This document shows positions 1 to 8,940 of a stretch of DNA of 38,487 bases, piece after piece. The position numbers and the translations under genes were made by a program. Under the pieces are notes generated by a model. It searched no databases, was not told the origin of the DNA, and worked only from the letters and a program-made list of their open reading frames with translations. Every line of letters starts with the position of its first letter. Position 1 is the stretch's first letter. This DNA comes from Pseudomonadota bacterium (GTDB taxonomy: Bacteria > Pseudomonadota > Gammaproteobacteria > Burkholderiales > Burkholderiaceae_C): the NCBI GenBank assembly GCA_963205335.1, contig CAUJIM010000060.1:1-38487 (forward strand). Direction: 5' to 3'.

Positions 1-1209
1 CGGGTTGACGATGTCGTTGGCGCCGATGACGATGGCCACGTCGGTGTCGGGGAAGTCCTCGTTGATCTCGTCCATCTCCATCACGATGTCGTAGGGCACC
101 TTGGCCTCGGCCAGCAGCACGTTCATGTGGCCCGGCATGCGCCCGGCCACCGGGTGGATGGCGAAGCGCACGTTCACGCCCTTCTCGCGCAGCGTCTGCG
201 TGATCTCGTAGACGGTGTGCTGCGCCTGCGCCACGGCCATGCCGTAGCCGGGCACGATGACCACTTCCTTGGCCTCGCGCAGCAGCTCGGCGGTCTCGGT
301 GGCGCTCACTGGCGTGACCTCGCCCTGGGGCTCGCCCGCGTCTCCCTTCTTGGCCGCCGACGCGCCGCCGCCCGAGCCGAAGCCCCCGGCGATGACGCTG
401 ACGAAATTGCGGTTCATCGCGTTGCACATGATGTAGGACAGGATGGCGCCCGAGGAGCCCACCAGCGCGCCGGTGACGATGAGCAGGTCGTTGCTGAGCA
501 TGAACCCCGTGGCCGCCGCCGCCCAGCCCGAGTAGCTGTTGAGCATGGAGATCACCACCGGCATGTCGGCGCCGCCGATGGCCATGATCATGTGCACGCC
601 GAGCAGCAGCGCCAGCACGGTCATGACGAGCAGCGGCGCCATCCCCGCCTGCGCGTCGGGCGCGGCCAGGAACTGCTTGCCGAACCAGACGATCACCAGC
701 AGCACCAGCAGGTTGAGCCAGTGGCGCCCCGGCAGCAGCACGGGCTTGCCGCCGATCTTGCCCGAGAGCTTGCCGAAGGCGATGAGCGAGCCCGAGAAGG
801 TGTACGCGCCGATCAGGATGCCCAGGTAGATCTCCACCTCGTGGATGGTCTTTTCAGCCCCTGCGAACTGGATCGAGGTGTCGACATAGCTGGCGAAGCC
901 GACGATGCAGGCCGCCAGGCCCACCAGGCTGTGCATGAGCGCGATCAGCTCGGGCATCTGCGTCATCTTGACGGTGCGCGCGGCCCACAGGCCGATGCCG
1001 CCGCCGATCACCAGCGCGCCGACGATCCAGGCGATGCCCGAGGCGTGCACGCGCGGGCCGAACACCGTGGCCAGCACCGCCAGCGCCATGCCGATCATGC
1101 CCAGCAGGTTGCCGCGGCGCGAGGTTTCGGGATTGGAGAGCCCTCCCAGGCTCAGGATGAACAGGATGGCAGCGCCCAGGTAGGCCACCGTCACGAGACT
1201 TGCGGACAT
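1..1209 (-). CDS. pntB: NAD(P) transhydrogenase subunit beta (partial, C-terminus beyond window)
   Basis: Membrane subunit of the proton-translocating transhydrogenase, which moves hydride between NADH and NADP+ using the proton gradient. The visible 403 residues start [12 protein letters not shown] and hold a string of hydrophobic membrane helices over roughly residues 1-260. A Gly/Ala-rich linker follows, then the start of the NADP-binding domain, including [12 protein letters not shown] and the [17 protein letters not shown] segment typical of PntB. The gene runs off the left edge in the motif [10 protein letters not shown], so only about 60 residues are missing by comparison with the usual ~460. 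The start is supported by a purine-rich AGAGGAAGAG ribosome site. It lies 40 bp downstream of pntA in the same direction, so the two form an operon. Confidence 0.97.
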   Translation of the reverse strand, partial: MSASLVTVAYLGAAILFILSLGGLSNPETSRRGNLLGMIGMALAVLATVFGPRVHASGIAWIVGALVIGGGIGLWAARTVKMTQMPELIALMHSLVGLAACIVGFASYVDTSIQFAGAEKTIHEVEIYLGILIGAYTFSGSLIAFGKLSGKIGGKPVLLPGRHWLNLLVLLVIVWFGKQFLAAPDAQAGMAPLLVMTVLALLLGVHMIMAIGGADMPVVISMLNSYSGWAAAATGFMLSNDLLIVTGALVGSSGAILSYIMCNAMNRNFVSVIAGGFGSGGGASAAKKGDAGEPQGEVTPVSATETAELLREAKEVVIVPGYGMAVAQAQHTVYEITQTLREKGVNVRFAIHPVAGRMPGHMNVLLAEAKVPYDIVMEMDEINEDFPDTDVAIVIGANDIVNP

Positions 1210-1249
1210 GGTTGTTCTCTTCCTCTGGTTCTGGTTGTGACGGCGCGGC

Positions 1250-2827
1250 CTACTTGCGGAACATCGCCAGCATGCGTTTGGTGACGGCGAAGCCGCCGAA
1301 CATGTTGATGCCGGTGAGCACCAGCGCCGCGAAGGCGAGCCAGAGGATGAGCGTGTCGGGCCGCCCGTTGGTGCCCGCTTCGGGCGGCGCGATCTGGATC
1401 AGCGCGCCGATGGCGATGATGCTGGAGATGGCGTTGGTCACGCTCATCAGGGGTGTGTGCAGCGAGGGCGTGACGTTCCACACCACCATGTAGCCGATGA
1501 AGCAGGCCAGCACGAACACCGTGAAGTGCCCGAGGAAGGCCGTCGGCGCGTAGGCGCCGATCGCCCAGAACAGCACGGCCAGCACGGCGAAGACGATGGA
1601 GAGCGACTTGCCCGACATCGGCTCGCCCGGGCCGTGGGCGGATTTCTTGGCTGCGACGGGCGCCGCCGCGGCGGCCTTGGGCGCAGGGACGGGCGCTGCC
1701 TTGAGCGGCGGCGCCGGCCAGGTGACGGTGCCGTCCTTGATGACCGTGAGGCCCCGGATGGCGTCGTCTTCCATGTTCACCACGGCCACGCCGTCCTTGG
1801 CCTTGCACAGTTCCTCGGTCAGGCGCAGCAGGTTGGTGGCGTAGAGCGTGGACGACTGCTTGGCCAGGCGCGAAGGCAGGTCGGTGTAGCCGACGATGGT
1901 CACGCCGTGGCGCACCACGGCCTCGCCCGGCACCGTGAGCTCGCAGTTGCCGCCCTGCTCGCCGGCCATGTCGACGATCACGCTGCCCGGCTTCATGCTC
2001 TGCACCATCTCGGCGGTGTTGTGCTTGGGCGCCGGCTTGCCCGGGATCAGGGCGGTGGTGATGATGATGTCGGCGTTCTTCGCCTCGGTGGCGTACATCT
2101 GGCGCTGCGCGGCCTGGAAGCCCTCGCTCATCACCTTGGCGTAGCCGCCGCCGCCCGAGCCCTCTTCCTCATAATCGACCTTGACGAACTCGCCGCCCAG
2201 CGACTTGACCTGGTCGGCGACCTCGGCGCGCGTATCGTTCGCCCGCACGACGGCGCCCAGGTTCGCTGCCGTGCCGATGGCCGCCAGGCCCGCCACGCCG
2301 GCGCCGGCGATGAACACCCTGGCCGGAGGCACCTTGCCCGCGGCGGTGATCTGGCCGTTGAAGAACCGGCCGAACGCGTTGGCCGCCTCGATCACCGCGC
2401 GGTAGCCGGAGACCCCGGCCGTGGAGGTCAGCGCGTCCATCTTCTGCGCGCGCGAGAGCGTGCGTGGCAGGCAGTCGATCGCCAGCACCGTGGCCTTCCT
2501 GGCCGCGAGCTGCTCCATCAGCGCCGGGTTCTGCGCCGGCCAGATGAAGCCGATCAGCGTGCCGCCCTCGTGCATCAGCGCCACTTCGCTCTCGCTCGGC
2601 GGGCGTACCTTGAGGACGATGTCCGATCGTGCCCACAGCGTCGCGGCGTCGGGCAGCACCTCGGCGCCGGCCGTGCGGTAGGCGTCGTCGCTGAAGTTCG
2701 CGGCTTCGCCCGCGCCAGATTCGATGGCGACCTGAAAGCCCAGCTTGACGAGTTTTTCAACGACGTCGGGCACGGTGGCCACGCGCTTTTCACCGGCCAA
2801 TGTCTCGGCAGGTACTCCGATTAGCAT
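1250..2827 (-). CDS. pntA: NAD(P) transhydrogenase subunit alpha
   Basis: NAD(H)-binding subunit of the transhydrogenase, 525 residues, close to the ~510 of E. coli PntA, so this is the single-chain form. The soluble domain covers about residues 1-370. It has a Rossmann motif [11 protein letters not shown] at 175-185, followed by the RANDTR segment. An Ala/Pro-rich linker (about 373-395) joins it to a membrane part with about four helices (408-520). The start [12 protein letters not shown] matches the family N-terminus and is preceded by GGAGGAGATC. It is the first gene of the pntAB operon and is divergent from the glutamine amidotransferase gene, so its promoter should lie in 2828-2979. Confidence 0.98.
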   Translation of the reverse strand: MLIGVPAETLAGEKRVATVPDVVEKLVKLGFQVAIESGAGEAANFSDDAYRTAGAEVLPDAATLWARSDIVLKVRPPSESEVALMHEGGTLIGFIWPAQNPALMEQLAARKATVLAIDCLPRTLSRAQKMDALTSTAGVSGYRAVIEAANAFGRFFNGQITAAGKVPPARVFIAGAGVAGLAAIGTAANLGAVVRANDTRAEVADQVKSLGGEFVKVDYEEEGSGGGGYAKVMSEGFQAAQRQMYATEAKNADIIITTALIPGKPAPKHNTAEMVQSMKPGSVIVDMAGEQGGNCELTVPGEAVVRHGVTIVGYTDLPSRLAKQSSTLYATNLLRLTEELCKAKDGVAVVNMEDDAIRGLTVIKDGTVTWPAPPLKAAPVPAPKAAAAAPVAAKKSAHGPGEPMSGKSLSIVFAVLAVLFWAIGAYAPTAFLGHFTVFVLACFIGYMVVWNVTPSLHTPLMSVTNAISSIIAIGALIQIAPPEAGTNGRPDTLILWLAFAALVLTGINMFGGFAVTKRMLAMFRK

Positions 2828-2979
2828 ATCGAGATCTCCTCCACGCGCGAGCGCCGCGCGTCCAGTGGGTTAGCTTACATGAGACGGAAACAACGGCGCC
2901 CGGCCTTGATCGCTGCAAGACGGTGCCGCCCGATTTTCGCATCCACAATGGCTCTTGCGACCACTTCCTTGTTTTCATC
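2828..2979. promoter_or_regulatory. Divergent intergenic region between pntA and the amidotransferase gene
   Basis: About 152 bp that must hold the promoters of pntAB and the class II amidotransferase gene. Only the pntA ribosome site (GGAGGAGATC on the minus strand) is clear. I see no palindrome or convincing -35/-10 pair. Confidence 0.4.
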
Positions 2980-3747
2980 ATGTGCCAGTTGCTCGGCATG
3001 AATGCCAACACCCCGACCGACGTGACCTTCAGCTTCACCGGCTTTGCCGAGCGCGGCGGTCACACGGCGGACCACGTGGACGGCTGGGGCATCGCCTTCT
3101 TCGAGGGCAAGGGCCTGCGCCATTTCGTCGATCACGAGCGCGCGGCCGATTCGCCCGTGGCCGAGCTGATACGGCGCTACCCGGTGAAGAGCCGCAACGT
3201 CATCGCTCACATCCGCAAGGCGACGCAGGGCGTCGTGAGCCTGGAGAACTGCCACCCCTTCGTGCGCGAGCTCTGGGGCCGCTACTGGGTGTTCGCGCAC
3301 AACGGCGACCTGAAGGATTTCCGCCCGCGCCTGCACGCGCAGTTCCATCCGGTGGGCAGCACCGACAGCGAGCATGTCTTCTGCTGGATCATGCAGGAGC
3401 TGGCCAAGTCGCACGCCGGCGTGCCCAGCGTGGCCGAGCTCACGCTCACGCTGCGCGAGCTCGCCGCGCAGGTCGCGCCGCACGGCACCTTCAATTGCCT
3501 GCTCTCCAACGGCGAGGCGCTGTGGGCGCATGCGAGCACGCACCTGCACTACATCGAGCGCCGTTATCCGTTCGCCACCGCGCAGCTGAGCGACGACGAC
3601 CTGAGCCTGGACTTCGCCACCTGCACCACGCCGAACGACCAGGTGGCCATCGTCGCCACCGCGCCGCTCACGCGCAACGAGCAGTGGACGGCGCTGCCCC
3701 CGGGGGCGCTGCGCGTCTTCGTCGATGGGCGCTGTCTGCGCGAATGA
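2980..3747 (+). CDS. Class II glutamine amidotransferase (YafJ-like)
   Basis: Predicted N-terminal nucleophile glutamine amidotransferase of 255 residues. I chose the start at MCQLLGMN because the family uses Cys2 as nucleophile after removal of Met1; the reading frame is open further upstream, but earlier starts would bury this cysteine. Other family motifs are visible: DGWGIAF, HIRKAT, HNGDL (107-111) and STDSE. This is the stand-alone amidohydrolase type related to E. coli YafJ, whose acceptor substrate is not established. No clear ribosome site precedes the chosen ATG. It is divergent from pntAB and separated by 173 bp from the formate dehydrogenase gene downstream, with no sign of a functional link. 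Confidence 0.9.
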   Translation: MCQLLGMNANTPTDVTFSFTGFAERGGHTADHVDGWGIAFFEGKGLRHFVDHERAADSPVAELIRRYPVKSRNVIAHIRKATQGVVSLENCHPFVRELWGRYWVFAHNGDLKDFRPRLHAQFHPVGSTDSEHVFCWIMQELAKSHAGVPSVAELTLTLRELAAQVAPHGTFNCLLSNGEALWAHASTHLHYIERRYPFATAQLSDDDLSLDFATCTTPNDQVAIVATAPLTRNEQWTALPPGALRVFVDGRCLRE

Positions 3748-3790
3748 GAATCAACCCGATTTTTGCGCGGGGGCGCCGGGGCGACGTGCT

Positions 3791-3835
3791 CCTAGGGTTT
3801 ACCTGATGTAACGACACGGTCCTAATACCTAGACT
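3791..3835 (+). promoter_or_regulatory. Candidate regulatory region upstream of formate dehydrogenase
   Basis: This part of the 173-bp gap before the formate dehydrogenase gene holds CCTAGGGTTTACCT followed by GATGTAAC. GTTTAC and GTAAC give an imperfect inverted repeat at 3797-3812, and a second TACCTAG lies at 3826-3832. A closely similar element lies in front of the molybdenum hydroxylase operon at 33864-33886. I see no FNR-type TTGAT-N4-ATCAA site and no convincing -35/-10 pair. That this is an operator is inference. Confidence 0.35.
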
Positions 3836-3920
3836 GTCCTGGCATCTCTCGATGAGAAGGTTTTTCGCGTCCACCGACGAGACGGCTTTTCTCATCTCCC
3901 CCAACGAAAGGAGAATCCGC

Positions 3921-4631
3921 ATGGATATGCACCGCAGACAGTTCTTCCGCGTCAGCGGGGCGGGACTGCTCGGTTCCAGCATGGTGGCCCTGGGCTTTTC
4001 ACCCACCGCCGCGCTGGCCGAGACACGCGCCTTCAAGCTGACCCACGCTTCCGTCTCGCACAGCATCTGTCCGTACTGCTCGGTGAGCTGCGGCATGCTG
4101 ATCTACGCGCTGGGCGACAAGGCCAAGAACGCCAAGAGCCACGTGATCCACGTCGAGGGCGATCCGGACAATCCGGTCAGCCGCGGCTCGCTGTGCCCCA
4201 AGGGCGCGGGCGTGATGGACATGATCAACTCCCCCGCCCGCATCAAGTTCCCGTCGGTGCGCGAGGCCGGCAGCAAGGAATGGAAGCGCATCTCGTGGGA
4301 TGAGGCCGTGGCCCGCATCGCCAAGCACATGAAGGCCGACCGCGATGCCAACTTCCAGACCAAGAACGACGCTGGCACGACCGTGAACCGCTGGACGACC
4401 ACCGGTTTCCTGATGTGCAGCTCATCGTCCAACGAATCCAGTTATCTCACGGTCAAGGTCGCGCGCGGCCTCGGCATGGTAGGAATCGACACGCAAGCAC
4501 GCGTCTGACACGCACCGACGGTGACCAGTCTGGGCCCGACATTCGGTCGCGGAGCGATGACCAACTCTTGGACGGACATCAGGAATACCGACCTGATTCT
4601 CGTGTTAGGCTTTGCATCCAACAGTACGTAA
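3921..4631 (+). pseudogene. fdnG: Formate dehydrogenase-N alpha subunit, 5' part, interrupted by an integron cassette
   Basis: N-terminal piece of the periplasmic, molybdenum-containing, selenocysteine formate dehydrogenase, which oxidises formate and feeds electrons to the beta and gamma subunits. The start MDMHRRQFFRVSG carries a twin-arginine export signal and is preceded by AAAGGAG. The [4Fe-4S] motif ICPYCSVSCGM with a later SLCPKGA is present. TGA at 4506-4508 falls at residue 196, in the context QARV-U-H with PTV following, the same Sec position as E. coli FdnG. After LILV (ending at 4604) the frame enters the cassette, reads LGFASNST and stops at TAA 4629-4631. The predicted product has 236 residues including Sec and lacks most of the molybdopterin domains, so it should be non-functional. 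Confidence 0.93.
4506..4547 (+). promoter_or_regulatory. Selenocysteine UGA codon with candidate bacterial SECIS element
   Basis: The in-frame TGA at 4506-4508 is followed by sequence that continues the FdnG protein (PTVTSLGPTFGRGAM after UH). AGTCT at 4527-4531 lies where the E. coli fdnG SECIS has its apical AGUC loop, with short complementary CC/GG flanks. The remaining stem is imperfect by eye. The hairpin lies wholly upstream of the cassette junction at 4604/4605, so Sec insertion itself should be unaffected by the insertion. Confidence 0.8.
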
Positions 4632-4648
4632 TCTTCAAGGAGAGCTAA

Positions 4649-4879
4649 ATGCGCTATCTGTATCTTGCAATCGTCATCCTCATGACACTCGTCGTCGTCA
4701 CATTCATGGTCCAAAATAGCGGCAGTGCGACGGTTTCCCTCCTTTCTTCTTCAGCGACGTTGCCTTTATCGCTGTTGACCTTCGGCACCTACTTCTTAGG
4801 CATGCTGACAGGTGGCATGCTCATTGCTTTCATTCGATCATTGGTTCGCGGCGCAACCAAGCCGCAACCAAATCAGTAG
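4649..4879 (+). CDS. Cassette-encoded small membrane protein, LapA/DUF1049-like
   Basis: A 76-residue protein with a good ribosome site (AAGGAGAG, 4637-4644) ahead of ATG 4649. It has two hydrophobic segments, about residues 3-20 and 38-61, the second with a GMLTGGM small-residue motif, and a basic then polar tail RSLVRGATKPQPNQ. The pattern FMVQN followed by a short strand-like stretch between the helices resembles the LapA (DUF1049) domain of inner-membrane proteins; this is recognition by eye and is moderate. It fills nearly the whole cassette, as is normal for integron cassettes, with its stop 11 bp before the attC site. Function is unknown. It now sits downstream of the fdn promoter and so may be transcribed from it. 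Confidence 0.8.
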   Translation: MRYLYLAIVILMTLVVVTFMVQNSGSATVSLLSSSATLPLSLLTFGTYFLGMLTGGMLIAFIRSLVRGATKPQPNQ

Positions 4880-4890
4880 ATGCAGGCATA

Positions 4891-4944
4891 GCCTAACAAT
4901 TCGTTCAAGCCGACGCCGCTTCGCGGCGCGGCTTAACTCAGGTG
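4891..4944 (+). repeat. attC recombination site (59-base element) of the cassette
   Basis: The site starts with R'' GCCTAAC (4891-4897), perfectly complementary to the GTTAGGC core regenerated when cassette ends join (4944 plus 4605-4610), giving a 60-bp attC. The inner arms pair as TT-AAGCCG-CGCCG (4904-4918) with CGGCG-CGGCTTAA (4924-4936) around a CTTCG loop. Two bases are left unpaired, C4906 and A4913. On the bottom strand, the one integrases use, these are an extrahelical G and T, as known for attC sites. The sequence closely resembles attC sites of class 1 integron cassettes. Confidence 0.93.
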
Positions 4945-7341
4945 ATGGGCGGCAATGCCGCCGAAGCCCACCCGGTAGGCTTCAAATGGGTGGTGGAGGC
5001 CATGCAGAAACGCAAGGCCAAGCTGATCTCGGTGGACCCGCGATTCAATCGCACGTCCGCGGTGGCCGATTTCTATGCGCCGATCAGGAACGGCAGCGAC
5101 ATCGCCTTCCTCGGCGGCGTCATCAACTGGCTCCTGAGCAACGACAAGATCCACCACGACTACGTCAAGTTCAACACCGACGCCACCTTCCTGCTCAAGC
5201 CCGGCTTCAAGCTGGAAAACGGCATCTTCAGCGGCTACGACGAGGCCAAGCGCAAGTACGACAAGTCCACCTGGGGCTACCAGCTGGGCGAGGACGGCTA
5301 CGTCAAGGTCGACGAGAGCATGCAGGATCCGCTGTGCGTCTACCAGCAGCTCAAGAAGCACTACAGCCGCTACACGCCGGAGATGGTCAGCAACATCTGC
5401 GGCACGCCGCAGGACAAGTTCCTGAAGATCTGCGAGATGCTCGGCGAGATGTCCGCGCCGAACAAGACCAGCACCATCCTGTACGCGCTGGGCTGGACGC
5501 AGCACACCGTGGGGAGCCAGAACATCCGCACCATGGCCATGATCCAGCTGCTGCTGGGCAACATGGGCCGGCCGGGCGGCGGCGTGAACGCGCTGCGCGG
5601 GCACTCCAACGTGCAGGGCGTGACCGACATGAACGCCTATGCCGAGGTGCTCTCGGGCTACCTGGGCGCGCCGATGGACGGCGACACCACGTACGAGGGC
5701 TACATCAAGCGGCTCACGCCCAAGCCCTTGCGCCCCAACCAGTTCAACTACTGGAGCAACTTCTCGCGCTTCTTCGTGAGCCTGATGAAGTCGTACTACG
5801 GCAAGGCAGCGACGGCGGAGAACAACTTCTGCTACGACTGGGTGCCCAAGCTCGAGGGCGGCTTCGACGCGATGCACATCTTCGAGCTGATGCACCAGGG
5901 CAAGATGAACGGCTTCATCTCGCAGGGCTTCAACCCGCTGGCCACGGTGCCCAACAAGAACAAGCTGTCGTCGGCGCTGGCCAAGCTCAAGTACCTGGTC
6001 ATCATCGACCCGCTGGAGTCGGAGACGGGCGAATTCTGGAAGAACTACGGCGCGCTCAACGACGTCAAGACCGAGAGCATCCAGACCGAGGTCTTCCGCC
6101 TGCCCAGCACCTGCTTCGCCGAGGAGGAAGGCACGCTGACCAACTCCAGCCGCGTCGCGATCTGGAAGGACCACGCCGTCGACCCGCAGGGCGAGGCCAG
6201 ACCGGACTCGGAAATCATGGCGCTGCTGTTCATGAAGCTGCGCGAGATGTACGCCAAGGACGGCGGGGCCCTGCCCGAGCCCATCCTCAACCTGGCGTGG
6301 GACTACACGCGCCCGCTCGAACCCTCGGCTGCCGAGCTGCTGCGCGAGATCAGCGGCAAGGCGATCGGCGACGTGCTGGCGCCGGCCGATCCGGCCAACC
6401 CGTCGGCGCCGCGCGCCGTGCTGGTCAAGGCCGGCCAGCAAGTGCCGGGCTTTGCCATGTTGCGTGACGACGGCTCCACGTCGTGCGGCAACTGGCTCTA
6501 CTCGGGCTGCTGGAGCGAGGCGGGCAACCTGACCAAGCGCCGCAGCCTCGAGGATCCGACGGGCCTGGGCGTGTACCAGAACTTCGGTTTCTCGTGGCCT
6601 GCCAACCGCCGCATCCTGTACAACCGTGCCAGCGCCGACAAGGACGGCAAGCCCTGGGCGCCGAACAAGAAGTACGAATACTGGAACGGTAAGAACTGGA
6701 CCGGTCCCGACGTACCCGACATGATGCCCACGGCGGCACCCGAGATCGGCATGGGCTCGTTCATCATGAACCCCGAGGGGGTGGCGCGCCTGCACGCCAT
6801 CGGCATGACGGACGGCCCCTTCCCCGAGCACTACGAGCCGTTCGAGACGCCGATCGGCGTGAATCCGCTGCACCCGGACAACCCCAAGGCCATCAGCAAC
6901 CCCGCGGCCCGGGTGTTCAAGAGCGACATGGACGCGTTCGGCAAGAAGGAGGAGTTTCCGTACGCCGCGACTACCTACCGCCTGACCGAGCACTTCCACA
7001 CCTGGACCAAGCATGCGCGGCTGAACGCCATCATGCAGCCCGAGGCCTTCGTGGAAATCAGCGAGGAGCTGGCCAAGGAGAAGGGCATCAAGCACGGCGA
7101 CCGCGTCAAGGTGAGCAGCAACCGCGGCCACATCGTGACCAAGGCGGTGGTCACCAAGCGCATCAAGCCGTTCCCGGTCAACGGGCAGAAGGTGCACCTG
7201 GTGGGGATCCCCTTCCACTGGGGCTTCGTCGGCCAGACCAAGCCCGGCTACATCGCCAACACCCTGACACCCTTCGTCGGCGACGCCAACTCGCAGACGC
7301 CGGAGTTCAAGGCGTTCCTCGTCAACGTTGAAAAGGTGTAG
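4945..7341 (+). CDS. fdnG: Formate dehydrogenase-N alpha subunit, 3' part (separated from its start by the cassette)
   Basis: The remaining 798 residues of the alpha subunit, from [11 protein letters not shown] to the stop, with no further frameshift or stop. They hold the bulk of the molybdopterin-guanine-dinucleotide binding domains, including [16 protein letters not shown] and the C-terminal dinucleotide-binding domain with [17 protein letters not shown] and HWGFVG. Joined to the 5' part without the cassette the protein would be 1026 residues, against 1015 for E. coli FdnG. On its own it lacks the Tat signal, the [4Fe-4S] ligands and Sec196. Only a weak AGG lies just before ATG 4945 (GTG 4942 is an alternative), so translation is doubtful. 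The open frame suggests a recent insertion. The beta subunit gene follows after 2 bp. Confidence 0.93.
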   Translation: MGGNAAEAHPVGFKWVVEAMQKRKAKLISVDPRFNRTSAVADFYAPIRNGSDIAFLGGVINWLLSNDKIHHDYVKFNTDATFLLKPGFKLENGIFSGYDEAKRKYDKSTWGYQLGEDGYVKVDESMQDPLCVYQQLKKHYSRYTPEMVSNICGTPQDKFLKICEMLGEMSAPNKTSTILYALGWTQHTVGSQNIRTMAMIQLLLGNMGRPGGGVNALRGHSNVQGVTDMNAYAEVLSGYLGAPMDGDTTYEGYIKRLTPKPLRPNQFNYWSNFSRFFVSLMKSYYGKAATAENNFCYDWVPKLEGGFDAMHIFELMHQGKMNGFISQGFNPLATVPNKNKLSSALAKLKYLVIIDPLESETGEFWKNYGALNDVKTESIQTEVFRLPSTCFAEEEGTLTNSSRVAIWKDHAVDPQGEARPDSEIMALLFMKLREMYAKDGGALPEPILNLAWDYTRPLEPSAAELLREISGKAIGDVLAPADPANPSAPRAVLVKAGQQVPGFAMLRDDGSTSCGNWLYSGCWSEAGNLTKRRSLEDPTGLGVYQNFGFSWPANRRILYNRASADKDGKPWAPNKKYEYWNGKNWTGPDVPDMMPTAAPEIGMGSFIMNPEGVARLHAIGMTDGPFPEHYEPFETPIGVNPLHPDNPKAISNPAARVFKSDMDAFGKKEEFPYAATTYRLTEHFHTWTKHARLNAIMQPEAFVEISEELAKEKGIKHGDRVKVSSNRGHIVTKAVVTKRIKPFPVNGQKVHLVGIPFHWGFVGQTKPGYIANTLTPFVGDANSQTPEFKAFLVNVEKV

Positions 7342-7343
7342 CC

Positions 7344-8237
7344 ATGTCGAGTCTGCAATCACTGGATGTGGTCGCCCGCTCGGCCACGACGACACCGACG
7401 CCCCAGGCGCGCACCTACGTGCCCGAGGTCGCCAAGCTCATCGACGTCTCCAAGTGCATCGGCTGCAAGGCCTGCCAGGTGGCGTGCTCGGAGTGGAACG
7501 ACCTGCGCGACGAGGTGGGCACCAACATCGGCGTCTACGACAACCCGGCCGACCTGTCGCCCCAGTCGTGGACGCTGATGCGCTTCTTCGAGGTCGAGCC
7601 CGAGAAGGACAAGCTCGAGTGGCTGATCCGCAAGGACGGCTGCATGCACTGCGAAGACCCCGGGTGCCTGAAGGCCTGTCCCTCGCCGGGCGCCATCGTC
7701 AAGTACGCCAACGGCATCGTGGACTTCATCAGCGAGCACTGCATCGGCTGCGGCTACTGCGTCAAGGGCTGCCCGTTCGACATCCCGCGCATCAGCGAGA
7801 AGGACAACAAGGCGTACAAGTGCTCGCTGTGTTCCGACCGCGTGGGCGTGGGGCTCGAGCCGGCCTGCGTCAAGACCTGCCCGACGGGCGCCATCACCTT
7901 CGGCACCAAGGAAGACATGGTCGAGCAGGGCGAGCAGCGCGCGCTGGAGCTCCAGGAGCGCGGCTACAAGGGCGCGGGCCTGTACAACCCGGCGGGGGTG
8001 GGCGGCACGCACGTCATGTACGTGCTCAAGCACGCCGACCAGCCCGAGTTGACCGGCCTGCCCAGGGATCCGCACATCAGCGCCGCGGTGAACCTCTGGA
8101 AGGGCCTGACCAAGCCGGTGGGCCTGGCGATCATGGCGGGCGCTGCGTTTGCCGGGTGGTTCCACTACCTGCGTAAGGGGCCGCTGGAGACGCCGGAGGA
8201 AGAAACGGCCGACAGCACGCAAGGAGAGCAGCAATGA
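7344..8237 (+). CDS. fdxH: Formate dehydrogenase beta (iron-sulfur) subunit
   Basis: Electron-transfer subunit of 297 residues carrying electrons from the alpha subunit to the cytochrome b subunit. Four ferredoxin-like cysteine clusters are visible: [15 protein letters not shown] (about 38-52), [14 protein letters not shown] (about 99-112), [12 protein letters not shown] (about 133-144) and CSLCSDR with CVKTCP (about 159-180). A single C-terminal hydrophobic helix (about 258-277, [16 protein letters not shown]) anchors it to the membrane, as in E. coli FdnH. The ribosome site is AAAAGGTG. Its stop overlaps the start of the gamma subunit by ATGA, indicating translational coupling. The gene is intact although the alpha gene is broken. 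Confidence 0.97.
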   Translation: MSSLQSLDVVARSATTTPTPQARTYVPEVAKLIDVSKCIGCKACQVACSEWNDLRDEVGTNIGVYDNPADLSPQSWTLMRFFEVEPEKDKLEWLIRKDGCMHCEDPGCLKACPSPGAIVKYANGIVDFISEHCIGCGYCVKGCPFDIPRISEKDNKAYKCSLCSDRVGVGLEPACVKTCPTGAITFGTKEDMVEQGEQRALELQERGYKGAGLYNPAGVGGTHVMYVLKHADQPELTGLPRDPHISAAVNLWKGLTKPVGLAIMAGAAFAGWFHYLRKGPLETPEEETADSTQGEQQ

Positions 8238-8866
8238 AAACACCCCAAGTGCAACGCTACACCGCGGGCCAGCGCTCCAACCACTGGGCCGTCGTCACCT
8301 GCTTCGTGCTGGCGGCGGTCTCGGGGCTGGCGCTGTTCCATCCGGCGCTGTTCTGGCTCACCGCGCTCGTCGGTGGCCCGCAGTGGACGCGCATCCTGCA
8401 CCCCTACCTCGGCATCGCGATGTTCCTCCTGTTCCTCGGCATGTTCTTCATGTTCGTCGGCGCCAACATCTGGCGCAAGGAAGACTCGGAGTGGCTGGGC
8501 AAGGCGGGCACGCTGATCAGCCAGGGCAACCGGGCGAAGATGCCGGCGGTGGGCAAGTACAACGCCGGCCAGAAGCTCGTCTTCTGGGTCTTCACGCTGT
8601 GCCTCATCGTGCTGCTCGTCACCGGCGTGCTGTTCTGGCAGGCGTGGTTTGCCGGCAGCGTGCCGATCGGCGTGCAGCGTGCGGCCGTGCTGCTGCACGC
8701 GGTCGCGGCCTTCGTGCTGGTGCTCGCCGTGATCGTGCACGCCTACGCGGCCATCTGGGTCAAGGGCACGATAGGCGCGATGGTGCGCGGCACCGTCAGC
8801 AGCGCGTGGGCCAGGCACCACCATCCGCTGTGGTACCGCGACCAGGCGCAGGCGTCCAAGAAGTAA
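8234..8866 (+). CDS. fdnI: Formate dehydrogenase gamma subunit (cytochrome b556)
   Basis: Membrane cytochrome b subunit of 210 residues (E. coli FdnI is 217) that passes electrons from the beta subunit to quinone. Four hydrophobic helices are visible: about 18-36 ([18 protein letters not shown]), 55-78, 113-135 and 148-175. Histidines at the helix ends (in SNHWAVV, ILHPYLG, LLHAVAA and IVHAYAA) are candidate haem b ligands. An AAGGAG site lies at 8221-8226 and the start overlaps the beta stop by four bases. It is the last gene before a strong terminator at 8887-8928. Confidence 0.95.
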   Translation: MKTPQVQRYTAGQRSNHWAVVTCFVLAAVSGLALFHPALFWLTALVGGPQWTRILHPYLGIAMFLLFLGMFFMFVGANIWRKEDSEWLGKAGTLISQGNRAKMPAVGKYNAGQKLVFWVFTLCLIVLLVTGVLFWQAWFAGSVPIGVQRAAVLLHAVAAFVLVLAVIVHAYAAIWVKGTIGAMVRGTVSSAWARHHHPLWYRDQAQASKK

Positions 8867-8886
8867 TGCGCAGTTCCTGAACCCGA

Positions 8887-8928
8887 GGCTGCCTGCGGGC
8901 GCGAGAGCGCCGGGGCAGTCTTCTTTTT
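8887..8928 (+). terminator. Rho-independent terminator after formate dehydrogenase operon
   Basis: The outer stem GGCTGCC (8887-8893) pairs with GGCAGTC (8914-8920) with one G-U pair. The inner stem GGCGC (8898-8902) and GCGCC (8907-8911) closes a GAGA tetraloop, and TTCTTTTT follows at 8921-8928. It ends only 12 bp before the predicted fdhE start, so fdhE-selA-selB would depend on read-through or on a promoter inside or beyond the hairpin. Confidence 0.85.
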
Positions 8929-8940
8929 GCCTGCAAACCA

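Larger units (their letters stand above)
4605..4944 (+). mobile_element. Integron gene cassette inserted at a secondary site in fdnG
   Basis: A 340-bp unit begins TTAGGC right after a G, making a perfect GTTAGGC core at 4604-4610. It contains one small ORF in the same orientation and ends in an attC site whose last base abuts ATGGGCGGC of fdnG. Without 4605-4944, the flanks join as [15 protein letters not shown], exactly the FdnG sequence, in frame. The deduced empty target G-ATGGGC matches the GTTRRRY core at six of seven positions and fits the GWT start known for secondary integron sites. Because 340 is not a multiple of three, the insertion also shifts the frame. The cassette looks distinctly AT-richer than its flanks. 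No integrase gene is visible in the window. Confidence 0.93.

Noticed and set aside
4506..4508. TGA as the true stop of a short formate dehydrogenase protein
   Set aside because: The protein continues in the same frame with FdnG sequence up to the cassette junction, the position equals Sec196 of E. coli FdnG, and selA, selB and selC lie downstream.
4942..7341. A separate, self-contained formate dehydrogenase alpha gene
   Set aside because: It lacks the export signal, the iron-sulfur ligands and Sec, and its first codon abuts an attC site; it is the 3' part of the split gene.
4933..7395. Long open frame on the minus strand opposite the formate dehydrogenase gene
   Set aside because: It shadows the alpha gene in a high-GC sequence, and its translation is low-complexity with no recognisable domain.
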